Source of the DNA: Streptomyces catenulae
GTDB lineage: Bacteria > Actinomycetota > Actinomycetes > Streptomycetales > Streptomycetaceae
Assembly (NCBI RefSeq): GCF_000718015.1
Contig: NZ_JODY01000017.1
Coordinates: 1-64,000 of the forward strand
Length of the DNA stretch: 64,000 nt
Reading direction: 5' to 3'
In this document: one piece after another, positions 55,870 through 63,694 of the stretch
Layout: each line of letters opens with the position of its first letter
How positions within the stretch are numbered: position 1 is the stretch's first letter
Program-made: the position numbers and the translations under genes
Notes under the pieces: generated by a model
The model's database searches: none
What the model was told of the DNA's origin: nothing
The model's input: the letters and a program-made list of their open reading frames with translations, nothing else

Positions 55870-55900
55870 TTGCACGGCACCCCTGTTGATCAGCTAGAGT
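55870..55900 (+). promoter_or_regulatory. Promoter of tRNA-Gly(UCC)
   Basis: TTGCAC (55870-55875) and TAGAGT (55895-55900) are separated by 19 bp, 50 bp before the tRNA. The spacing and -10 sequence match the tRNA-Asp promoter candidate at 39147-39177. Confidence 0.5.
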
Positions 55901-55950
55901 CTGGAGCACGCCGAGGGGCGAGGCCGAAGGGCCGGGCCCCGAGGAGTCAT

Positions 55951-56022
55951 GCGGGTGTAGCTCAGTAGTAGAGCGCCCTCTTTCCAAGAGGGAGGCGCAG
56001 TGTGCAATCCCTGTCACCCGCT
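55951..56022 (+). tRNA. Atypical tRNA-Gly (anticodon UCC)
   Basis: The 72-nt cloverleaf has acceptor GCGGGTG/CACCCGC, a D-stem GCTC/GAGC with a seven-base loop AGTAGTA, and an anticodon stem CCCTC/GAGGG with loop TTTCCAA. The T-arm is odd: GCAG(T)G-TGCAATC-CCTGT needs a bulged base and its loop has TGC in place of the TTC consensus. The D-loop lacks the G18-G19 pair (AG instead). Loss of G18 and U55 together resembles tRNA-Gly species that feed peptidoglycan synthesis rather than translation. CCA is not encoded. Confidence 0.88.
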
Positions 56023-56111
56023 CTGACAGTTCTCGGTCTTTGGACTCAAGCAGTCTTTTCGATCAGGTAGAGTAGCTGTCGCGCCGCTCGGTGAAAGCCG
56101 GGTGGATGCCT

Positions 56112-56184
56112 GCGGACGTAGCTCAGTTGGTAGAGCGCAACCTTGCCAAGGTTGAGGTCGCGAGTTCGAGCCTCGTCGTCCGCT
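56112..56184 (+). tRNA. tRNA-Gly (anticodon GCC), copy 1
   Basis: The 73-nt canonical cloverleaf begins GCGGACGTAGCTCAGTTGGT and has anticodon loop TTGCCAA and T-arm GAGTTCGAGCC. TAGAGT at 56068-56073 is a probable -10 element. Confidence 0.95.
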
Positions 56185-57265
56185 CAGCGAAAAGGCCCCG
56201 GCCGGTGGAGGCGCCCCATTCATTGGCTATAGTGGTCCCCGCACCGCGCGGCGGAGGCCGGAAACGGCCGCCGGATTCGCACGGAGCATGCGGACGTAGC
56301 TCAGTTGGTAGAGCGCAACCTTGCCAAGGTTGAGGTCGCGAGTTCGAGCCTCGTCGTCCGCTCAGCGAAAAGGCCCCGGCCGGTGGAAGCCGCTCGTACG
56401 CCTCGATGTACTTGGCGCGGGTGGCGTCGACGACGTCCTGCGGGAGGCCGGGGGGCGGGAGTTCGCCGTGGCGGTCCCAGCCGGACGCGGGGGACGTCAG
56501 GTGGTCGCGGACGAACTGCTTGTCGAAGGAGGGCTGGGCGCGGCCGGGCTCCCAGAGGTCGGCGGGCCAGAAGCGCGACGAGTCGGGCGTCAGGACCTCG
56601 TCGGCCAGGACCAGTTCGCCGTCCTTGAAGCCGAACTCGAACTTGGTGTCGGCGAGGAGGATGCCGCGACCGCGGGCGATGTCGCGGGCGCGGGCGTAGA
56701 TGTCGAGGGTGGCGCGGCGCAGCCGGGCGGCGGTCTCCGCGCCGACCTGACGGGCGACCTCCTCGTACGAGACGTTCTCGTCGTGGTCGCCGACGGCCGC
56801 CTTGGTGGCCGGGGTGAAGATCGGGGCGGGGAGTTCGGAGCCGTCGACGAGGCCCTCGGGGAGCGCCAGACCGCAGACCGTGCGGGACTCCCGGTACTCG
56901 GCGAGGCCGGAGCCGGTGAGGTAGCCGCGGGCGACGCACTCGACGGGGGCCATGTCCAGGGAGGTGCAGACGAGGGTGCGGCCCGCCCAGTCGGCGGGGG
57001 CGCCGGGGGGCAGCTCCGTGGAGAGGACGTGGTTGGGGACGAGGTCGGCGAGCTGGTCGAACCACCACAGGGAGAGCTGGGTGAGGACGCGGCCCTTGTC
57101 GGGGATCTCGGTGGGCAGCACCCAGTCGTACACGGAGATGCGGTCACTGGCGACCATGATCAGTTCGCCGTCGGCGTTCTGGTAGAGGTCACGCACCTTG
57201 CCGGTGTGAAGGTGGGTGAGGCCGGGCACCTGCAAGGGCTCGGGCTTTTCTACAAAACCGGACAC
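56123..57265 (-). CDS. purC: SAICAR synthetase with antisense-tRNA-encoded C-terminal extension
   Basis: PurC ligates aspartate to CAIR (purine step eight). Residues 1-293 are typical (GKVRDLYQNADGELIMVASD, VARGYLTGSGLAEY, LADTKFEFG, DATRAKYIEAYERL). The family then normally ends within about ten residues. Here no stop follows YERL; the frame continues 87 residues, antisense through both tRNA-Gly(GCC) genes, to a TGA at 56123. The junction (56387) is the edge of the tRNA repeat unit. The enzyme core is complete, so activity is likely, but the true protein end is uncertain. The start is GTG 57265. Confidence 0.85.
   Translation of the reverse strand: MSGFVEKPEPLQVPGLTHLHTGKVRDLYQNADGELIMVASDRISVYDWVLPTEIPDKGRVLTQLSLWWFDQLADLVPNHVLSTELPPGAPADWAGRTLVCTSLDMAPVECVARGYLTGSGLAEYRESRTVCGLALPEGLVDGSELPAPIFTPATKAAVGDHDENVSYEEVARQVGAETAARLRRATLDIYARARDIARGRGILLADTKFEFGFKDGELVLADEVLTPDSSRFWPADLWEPGRAQPSFDKQFVRDHLTSPASGWDRHGELPPPGLPQDVVDATRAKYIEAYERLPPAGAFSLSGRRGSNSRPQPWQGCALPTELRPHAPCESGGRFRPPPRGAGTTIANEWGASTGRGLFAERTTRLELATSTLARLRSTN
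56290..56362 (+). tRNA. tRNA-Gly (anticodon GCC), copy 2
   Basis: Identical to copy 1 across 73 nt. It lies antisense to the 3' extension of purC. Its own promoter is likely TATAGT at 56228-56233. Confidence 0.95.
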
Positions 57266-57346
57266 GCTGCCTCCGCGTAGGTTGGTCCAGGAGTCCCGGC
57301 GATTCTCCCGTACGCGGAGGGCGGGCGGTGGGGCGGGGGCGACCGG

Positions 57347-58585
57347 TCAGGTGCGGGCGGCGTTGCGGACGAGGGCGGCGAGGGTCAGCAGGGCGAGGAC
57401 CGCGCCGCCGGTCAGGACGGCCGACGGCGACCAGGCGCCGGTGAGCAGGGTGACCAGGTACGGAGCGCAGAAGCCCAGGTAGCACAGGGCCCAGAAGCGG
57501 GCGGTGCGGCGGGCCAGCCGGTGCGGCGGGGTGAGGGCGGCGACCTCGGTGAGGCCGTACGCGACGCAGAGGCCGTAGCCGCCGCCGAGGAGGACCGCGG
57601 CGAGCAGGGCCAGCGCCGGGTCGGTGCGGGCCACCGCGAGGGCACCGAGGAGCAGACCGGCGGCGATGGCGGCGAGCCCGCAGAACGCGGTGGCCATCCG
57701 GTGGCGGGCGGCGAGGCGGCGGGCGAGCGGGGCGACGAGGATGCCGGTGCCGGGGGTGACGGCGGTGGCGAGGCCCGCGTAGACGGTGCGCCAGCCGTCG
57801 AGGTGGGCGTCGACCAGCCCCGGGAGGGTCGCGAAGGCGATGGTCGGGGCGGCGAAGACCCACGGCGCCATGGGGGCGACGAGGCGGCGGAAGGCCGCGG
57901 GGGACGGGTCGGGTGCGGGCTCGGCGGACGGCGCGGGCGTACCGGCCGGGCGGTGGGCGGCGGCGGTCTCCGGGGTGCGGGCCGCGCTGAGGGCGGCAAG
58001 CGTGGCGAGGACGAGGTGCGGGAGGTAGGCGAGCACCATCGGGTGCGGCGCCCACTCGGCTATACAGGCGGCGGCCAGACCGCCGGAGGCGAACCCGGCG
58101 GAGAGGAAGAGACCGGAGCGGCGGGCGGCGGCGCCGGGGCTCGGGGCGGTGCCGTACGGGGCGGCGGACAGCTCCTTGATCCAGACGCTGCCCGCGGTGA
58201 GCAGGGTCCCGGCGCCGATCCCGGTGAGGAAGCGGCCGGGCCACAGCAGCCAGGCGGCGGACGGACCGGCCATCAGCAGACAGGTGGCCAGCAGCGAGAC
58301 GGCGAGCGCGGCGAAGGTGACCGGGCGGCGCCCGCGGCGGTCGGCGGCCGGTCCGGCCAGCAGCAGGCCGGGGATCAGGCCGAGGACGTAGACCGCGAAG
58401 AGGCCGGTGGTGGTGGCGTCGGTCAGGCCCAGGTCGGAGCGGTAGGCGCCGAGGAGGGCGGAGAACTGGTTGGCGCTCCAGCCGGACGCGGTCATCAGCC
58501 AGCCCGCGCGCAGCCAGTGGCGGGGCCCGGCGGCCGGGAGTGCCGGGGCGGCGGGCGCGTCGGTCCGGAGGGAAGGCGTCGTCAT
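57347..58585 (-). CDS. MFS transporter
   Basis: This 412-residue major facilitator has about 12 helices. The motif A loop GPAADRRGRRPV is near residue 75, with a long central loop rich in Ala/Pro (about 210-240). The ATG at 58585 gives MTTPSLRTDA; a longer frame to 58735 overlaps the divergent gene. It is divergent from a LysR regulator that probably controls it. The substrate is unknown. Confidence 0.9.
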   Translation of the reverse strand: MTTPSLRTDAPAAPALPAAGPRHWLRAGWLMTASGWSANQFSALLGAYRSDLGLTDATTTGLFAVYVLGLIPGLLLAGPAADRRGRRPVTFAALAVSLLATCLLMAGPSAAWLLWPGRFLTGIGAGTLLTAGSVWIKELSAAPYGTAPSPGAAARRSGLFLSAGFASGGLAAACIAEWAPHPMVLAYLPHLVLATLAALSAARTPETAAAHRPAGTPAPSAEPAPDPSPAAFRRLVAPMAPWVFAAPTIAFATLPGLVDAHLDGWRTVYAGLATAVTPGTGILVAPLARRLAARHRMATAFCGLAAIAAGLLLGALAVARTDPALALLAAVLLGGGYGLCVAYGLTEVAALTPPHRLARRTARFWALCYLGFCAPYLVTLLTGAWSPSAVLTGGAVLALLTLAALVRNAART

Positions 58586-58684
58586 ACCGGCCGTTCTACG
58601 GGAGGCCCCGGGTCCGGCGCCGCCGCCGTTCAGAATTCGTGAATGCGTACGAGCCGACGGGGGCTCCGGCCGTATCGTGGCGCC

Positions 58685-59608
58685 ATGGATCTGCGGCGGC
58701 TGTCTTCTTTTCTGGCGGTGGTCGAGGAGGGCCACTTCGGCCGGGCCGCGGCCCGGCTGTTCCTGTCACCGGCCGCGGTGACCGGCCACGTCCAGCAACT
58801 GGAGCGGGAATTCGGGGCCCGGCTGCTGGAGCGCGGCCGGGGCACGGTGGTGCCGACGGCGGCGGGGCGGCGGCTGGTCTCGCACGCCCGGACGCTGCTG
58901 GCGGCGGTGAACGCGGCGGTCGAGGACGTCTCCGAGGTGGCCCTGGACAGCGGTCCGGCCGCGCGGGGGCTGCGGGTCGGGGTGATGGGCCACGGTTCGG
59001 CGGAGGTGACGCCCGCCGCGGTCAACGCCTTCCGGCGGGCGCGGCCCGAGGTGGAGCTGCGGCTGGTCCAGCTGAACTTCACGGAGCACTGCAGCGCGCT
59101 GCGCGAGGGCCGGGTGGACGTCGCGTTCGTCCGCCCGGCGATCGAGGCCGAGGACATCGATGTGGATGTGCTGACCACGGAGCGGCGGATCGTCGCGGTG
59201 TCGGCGGGTTCGGTGTACGCGGACGCCCGGCGGGAGGGGCTGCGCGTCGCCGATGTGCTGGATCTGCCGTATCTGCGGCTGCCGCGCCACACGCCGCGGC
59301 CGTTCACGGACTATCTCTACTTCGACGCGGGCGAGCGGCGGGCGCCGGACTGCGCGCTGACCCCGCAGGACGTGCTGACCAGCGTGGCCGCCGGGCGTGG
59401 GGCGGGCTCCGGGCTGGCGTCGTTCGCGCGGTACTACCCGTGGCCCGGGGCGGTGTACGTCCCGGTGCTGGATGCGGCGCCCGCGCACAGTGTGCTGGCG
59501 ACGCGGGCCGGTGACCCCCATCCCGAGGTGCGGATCTTCCGGGCGCTGACGGTGGCGCTGGCCCGCGAGATGGCGCCGTTCGCGCAGCGGGGGCCGGAGG
59601 CGGGGTGA
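58685..59608 (+). CDS. LysR-family transcriptional regulator
   Basis: This 307-residue LTTR has an N-terminal HTH (MDLRRLSSFLAVVEEGHFGR, LSPAAVTGHVQQLEREFGA) and a periplasmic-binding-like effector domain (about 90-300). The ATG at 58685 is at the usual LTTR position. It is divergent from the MFS gene with a 99-bp spacer that contains ATTC-GT-GAAT near 58634, a possible part of an LTTR site. Confidence 0.92.
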   Translation: MDLRRLSSFLAVVEEGHFGRAAARLFLSPAAVTGHVQQLEREFGARLLERGRGTVVPTAAGRRLVSHARTLLAAVNAAVEDVSEVALDSGPAARGLRVGVMGHGSAEVTPAAVNAFRRARPEVELRLVQLNFTEHCSALREGRVDVAFVRPAIEAEDIDVDVLTTERRIVAVSAGSVYADARREGLRVADVLDLPYLRLPRHTPRPFTDYLYFDAGERRAPDCALTPQDVLTSVAAGRGAGSGLASFARYYPWPGAVYVPVLDAAPAHSVLATRAGDPHPEVRIFRALTVALAREMAPFAQRGPEAG

Positions 59609-59691
59609 GCCGACGGCGGCCGGGGGCTGCCGCGGGGCGGGCGCGGCGCGGGGTCCGCCCGCCGGTGCCGTCGGTCCGTTCCGTTACGGCG

Positions 59692-61173
59692 TCAGTCGCG
59701 TTTGCAGATGCGGTCCAGGAGGTTGGCCGTGGCGCGCTGGATGCGGGGGTCGACATGGCCGGGGCGGTCCAGCGCCGGTGACCAGGCGAAGGTGCCGGAG
59801 GCGAAGACCAGGGCGCCGCTGGGGGCGCGGTAGAGCGAGGTCTCCTGGTGGCGGCGGTGGCCCTCGGTGTCGCGGTACGGGGAGTGGGCGAGCAGCACCC
59901 GGTCGGTGTGCTCGGGGAGGCTGGTGCGCGGGAAGTAGCGGTCGGCCTCGCCCGCGACCAGACCGGGGAGGGTGTCGCCCTCACCGGCGCCGGTGGCCTC
60001 CCACAGCCAGTGGGCGCCGTTGCGGACGACGAGCGGCGCGGGCTCCGGCACCCGGCCCGCGTACTGGACGCCCATCAGCCGCTGCTCGGGGTCGCCCACC
60101 TCGCGCCAGAGGGCGGGGCGGCCCGGACCCTGGCGTTTGCGGCAGCTGAGCAGCGCGTCGGGGCCGGAGGGTGACGGGGAGAGGTCGACCTTCCAGTACA
60201 TGGTGTTGGCGGAGAGGAAGACCAGTGAGGTGCCCTGGTCGCGGGCGCGCTCGACGGTGCGGCGCATCGGCGTCGTCCAGTACTCGTCGTGGCCGGGGAA
60301 GATCAGGCCGCGGTAGCGGGACGGGTCGACGCGTCCGGCGTGCAGATCGCGGGCGTCGGCGTAGGCGAGGTCGTAGCCGTACCGCTCGGCCCAGCGGATG
60401 AAGTCGTAGGCGTGGCCGACGTGGAGCGGCAGTCCGGCACCGGCGTAGGGGCGGTCGAAGGAGACGGTGGTGGCGGCGTCCTGCTCGCCGAGGAGCGCGC
60501 CCTCCTCGTCCCAGGCGTGGTAGAGGCTGGCGCCGCTGCGGCCGTCCTCCGGGTAGAGGTTGTACGCCTGCCAGGTGATGTCCGGCAGCAGGAGCAGCAG
60601 ATCGGCCGGGTGGTCGTCGCGGACGGTGAAGGGGATGTGGCTGCGGTAGCCGTCGGCGGTGGTCAGGACGGCGACGTAGGCGCCGAGATTCCAGTACGCG
60701 GGGACCTGGAGGCGCCAGGAGAGCCACCAGTGGTGGCAGGAGACGGTGCGCTCGGCGGCGAGCGGGGCGGGCTGGACGATGCCGGAGAGCCGCGGGCTGG
60801 TGGTGATCTTGAAGGCGCCGGCGCCGCCGTAGTGGCCGATGCGGTAGATGTCGATGCTGAACGGCTGCGGCGGATCGACCGAGACCCGGAAGTCGATGGC
60901 CTCGCCCGGGGCGACCGCGCCGGTGGTGGCGAACCCCTTGATCTGCCGGTGCACGTCGTCGGCGGTGCGCGGGCCGTTGTGCTTACGGGGCGGCGGGACC
61001 CGGGGGTCGCCGTGGGCGGTGGCCTGCTCGACGTACCAGGGCACGAGGTGGCCGGAGTCGAAGTAGGTCTCGCTGCCGCGCAGCCAGGGCAGCGGGCCCT
61101 GGCCGAACGGGTCCGTCACCGCGTGGGCGAGGGCGCCCGATTCCCAGCGCCTGATCTGATCCGTCCCCACCAT
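59692..61173 (-). CDS. N,N-dimethylformamidase beta-subunit-like protein
   Basis: This 493-residue protein resembles the large subunit of dimethylformamidase and related secreted-type hydrolases. It has IDIYRIGHYGGAGA followed by WNLGAYVAVLTTADGYRSHI (immunoglobulin-like part). The catalytic-type part has TWQAYNLYPEDGRSGASLYH, FIRWAERYGYDLAYA and FPGHDEYWTTPMR. No signal peptide is evident. A small subunit gene is not adjacent, so amide hydrolysis is uncertain. The ATG at 61173 has GGGAGGGGAG just upstream. Confidence 0.8.
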   Translation of the reverse strand: MVGTDQIRRWESGALAHAVTDPFGQGPLPWLRGSETYFDSGHLVPWYVEQATAHGDPRVPPPRKHNGPRTADDVHRQIKGFATTGAVAPGEAIDFRVSVDPPQPFSIDIYRIGHYGGAGAFKITTSPRLSGIVQPAPLAAERTVSCHHWWLSWRLQVPAYWNLGAYVAVLTTADGYRSHIPFTVRDDHPADLLLLLPDITWQAYNLYPEDGRSGASLYHAWDEEGALLGEQDAATTVSFDRPYAGAGLPLHVGHAYDFIRWAERYGYDLAYADARDLHAGRVDPSRYRGLIFPGHDEYWTTPMRRTVERARDQGTSLVFLSANTMYWKVDLSPSPSGPDALLSCRKRQGPGRPALWREVGDPEQRLMGVQYAGRVPEPAPLVVRNGAHWLWEATGAGEGDTLPGLVAGEADRYFPRTSLPEHTDRVLLAHSPYRDTEGHRRHQETSLYRAPSGALVFASGTFAWSPALDRPGHVDPRIQRATANLLDRICKRD

Positions 61174-61735
61174 CAGCTCCCCTCCCGCGTCCCCCGTGGG
61201 CCGGCCTGGTTCCGTACACCGCCGGTCGGACACCCGCGGCGGGCCGGCGTCGCGGGCCGCCCGCACAGAGCCGCTACGGCGTGCGGGACCGGCGCCGCGG
61301 AGTTCCTCCGAACCGACGCGGCCACTTCCAGCACATCACATTAAGCACTCAGTTCGTCACCCTTCGTCGCGAATTCAACGGACTTGACGAGAGAAACAAC
61401 CCGACAGGTATACGGAACGGTGCCTTAGGGGGCGTAGAGGAAAGAGCGTTCGGATAGGGACGGGCGGCCGAGGAGGGGCGGCGAGGCCGGAAAGAGGGCC
61501 GCGGGGCCGGTGCCGTGACGCGGAACGCCGGGGCCCGGGGGCCGGGTGGGGCGCCCGGGACGGGCGGCGGCGCGGGCCCGGAGGCATCCGGGGCAGCGGG
61601 CGCCGCGGGGCCGGTGCGGGCCGTCGGCTGGGACGGGCGACAGCGGCGGGCAGGCCGGGCGTTCGGTGTGTTCGGTGTTCAGGGTGTGGGGCTCGGGATT
61701 CGGGATGTGGGCCCGGGATGCAGGTCCGGGGGGGC
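61174..61735. other. Gene-free region with a plus-strand promoter-like element
   Basis: No gene is supported over 562 bp. The part 61320-61440 is AT-rich and includes TTGACG (61384-61389) and TATACG (61409-61414), 19 bp apart, on the plus strand. No plus-strand gene follows. From 61655 to 61730 short degenerate repeats of GTTCGGTGT/CGGGAT type occur. Confidence 0.4.
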
Positions 61736-63694
61736 TCAGGGCAGGCGAACCGGTTTTTCCGGGCGGGCGCCTATGGTCGCGAGCCAGGCGCGGAGCGGGG
61801 CGGCGTCGCCGTCCTCGACGAGGCTGCGGACCGGGGTGCCGAGGTCGGCGCGGCGGGCGCCGTCGATCAGCAGGGCCGGGCCATCCAGCCAGTCGAGGCC
61901 GGGGGCGGCGCCCGCGGTGTCCACGGCGGCGCAGCAGACCATCGCCGTGACGTGGTCGGCGAGCAGATCGCGGCCGGTACGGGGCGGCTGGAGCGGGAAG
62001 AGCGGCAGCTCGCCGTCGGTGAGACCGTCCGCGCCGTCCGGCTCCGGCAGCTCCGGGAACTCCGGGAGGGCGGGCGGCTCGACGCTCTCCGCCGGGGAGC
62101 CGGGGCCGTCGGCCGCACCGGAGCGGTCCGTCGCCGGGGCGGCGGGCGCGTCCGTCGGCCCCGGCTGGGCGGCGCCTTTGGCGGCCGTGGTGCGGGCCTC
62201 GCGGGCCAGCTCCGCGTCCAGACGGGCGGCGACCAGGTCACCGGCCGTGGTGTCGCCGGAGAGGTGGTCGATGACCCGCTCCAGCGTCGGGCCCAGGGAC
62301 GGGGCGGCGGGCGGCGGGGCCGTCGCGGTGGCCAGGGCGGACGGGGGGCGGGCCGGGCCGACGGCGGCGGAGCTGCCGGTCGCGGCCGCGGCGGGGCCCG
62401 CCACCGGGGTGGCCAGGGGCGCGGCGACGGGCGCCACGGCGTCCGGGCCCGTCCGCGGCGCGGTGGTGTCCGGCGTACGGGCCGGGCGGTCGTCGGGGCC
62501 GGGCGGGGGCGCGGCGGGCAGGTCGTCGAGGACGCGGTGGAGGCGGGCGGCCTCCAGGCGCCAGGTGCGGTCGACGACCTCGTCCGGATACTCGCCCCAG
62601 CCGACGGGCGCCCAGCCGGGACCGGCCGCCGCCGGGCCGCCGTGGAAGAGCCGGGCGGCCAGCAGGGAGGTCGCGCCGTCGATGACGCCGGGCTCCTCCA
62701 GGAGATCGCAGGCGGGCCGCTCACCGAGCCGGGCGGTGAAGCCGTCGGCCAGCCGGTCGCGGCGGGACAGCTCGGTGAGCGCGGAGACCACGCCGGAGTC
62801 CAGGTGCGAGGGCCAGCGGCCCAGCCGCCAGGCGGGCAGCGCGACGCGGGTCAGCAGCCGGTCCCACCCCGCGTACGCCAGACCGACCTGCTCCTGGGCG
62901 ACGGTCCGCAGACGGTGGTCGACGTCCTGGGCGCGCTCGGACGCGGCGGCCGCCACGGCGCGCTCCATGAGCGTGGCGTGGTCGCGGCAGGCGCGGAGCA
63001 TCAGATGGGCCACCCGGCCGACGAAGCGGAGCGCCGGGGCCCGTACGCCCCGGGCGCGGGCGGCGACGGCGACCGCGGCGTCCAGCCCGCGGATGAACCG
63101 GCGGGCCGCGGCTATGTCCGGGTCGGCCGCGGGGCCCGTACCGGCGACGACGGGGGCGAGCAGGGCGCGCAGCTCACCGACGCGCATCCACCACAGGAAC
63201 GGGGAGCCGATGACCAGCACCGGGGCCGCCGTCCGCCGGGCGGTGCGGCGGGCGCCGCGGGGCGGGGCGAGCGCGCGGTGGGTGCGGTCCTCCAGCCAGC
63301 TGTCGCAGTCCGGGGTGAGGGCCAGGGCGGACGGTGCGGGGACGTCGAGGCGGTCGGCCAGCTCGCGGACCAGGCGGTGCAGGTCGGGTGCGGCCGTCTC
63401 GGGGACCGGGACGGAGGGGCTGAGCGCGGGCCTGGCCCCGGCGACGACCGCGCCGACCAGTGCGGCGAGCGCCAGCGTCAGCACCGCGACGCCGCAGGTG
63501 ATCAGCCGGGCCAGGCCCCAGCCGGAATCCGCGGCGGCGTCCGGCGTGCCGAGGTGGCCGGTGGCGCCGCCGACCAGCAGCACCACGGCGACCGCGGCGG
63601 GGAGCAGCGCCACGGCGAGCGCCGCGCCGCGGATCCGCAGCACGGCCAGGGCACGGGAGCGCGCCGCGAGGGCGCCTGTTTCCGGACCTGCCAT
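61736..63694 (-). CDS. Membrane protein with degenerate M48-like domain
   Basis: This 652-residue protein has two N-terminal helices (about 20-85; ALAVALLPAAVAVVLLVGGA, LITCGVAVLTLALAALVGAV). An M48-like soluble region follows (SALALTPDCDSWLEDRTH, VLVIGSPFLWWMRVGELRAL). Where an M48 peptidase has HExxH after ELRAVLA, this protein has LLAPVVAG, so the zinc site is absent. A Pro/Ala-rich linker (about 405-530) separates a C-terminal tail. It is probably a non-catalytic scaffold. The ATG at 63694 was chosen for the start of the hydrophobic region; the upstream frame is noise. Confidence 0.65.
   Translation of the reverse strand: MAGPETGALAARSRALAVLRIRGAALAVALLPAAVAVVLLVGGATGHLGTPDAAADSGWGLARLITCGVAVLTLALAALVGAVVAGARPALSPSVPVPETAAPDLHRLVRELADRLDVPAPSALALTPDCDSWLEDRTHRALAPPRGARRTARRTAAPVLVIGSPFLWWMRVGELRALLAPVVAGTGPAADPDIAAARRFIRGLDAAVAVAARARGVRAPALRFVGRVAHLMLRACRDHATLMERAVAAAASERAQDVDHRLRTVAQEQVGLAYAGWDRLLTRVALPAWRLGRWPSHLDSGVVSALTELSRRDRLADGFTARLGERPACDLLEEPGVIDGATSLLAARLFHGGPAAAGPGWAPVGWGEYPDEVVDRTWRLEAARLHRVLDDLPAAPPPGPDDRPARTPDTTAPRTGPDAVAPVAAPLATPVAGPAAAATGSSAAVGPARPPSALATATAPPPAAPSLGPTLERVIDHLSGDTTAGDLVAARLDAELAREARTTAAKGAAQPGPTDAPAAPATDRSGAADGPGSPAESVEPPALPEFPELPEPDGADGLTDGELPLFPLQPPRTGRDLLADHVTAMVCCAAVDTAGAAPGLDWLDGPALLIDGARRADLGTPVRSLVEDGDAAPLRAWLATIGARPEKPVRLP

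Larger units (their letters stand above)
56112..56387. repeat. 98-bp direct repeat: tRNA-Gly(GCC) plus 25-bp trailer, two copies
   Basis: Copies at 56112-56209 and 56290-56387 are identical over 98 bp: the whole tRNA plus CAGCGAAAAGGCCCCGGCCG and a few more bases. An 80-bp unique spacer with a TATAGT -10 element lies between. The right end of copy 2 coincides exactly with the point where PurC homology stops. Confidence 0.9.
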
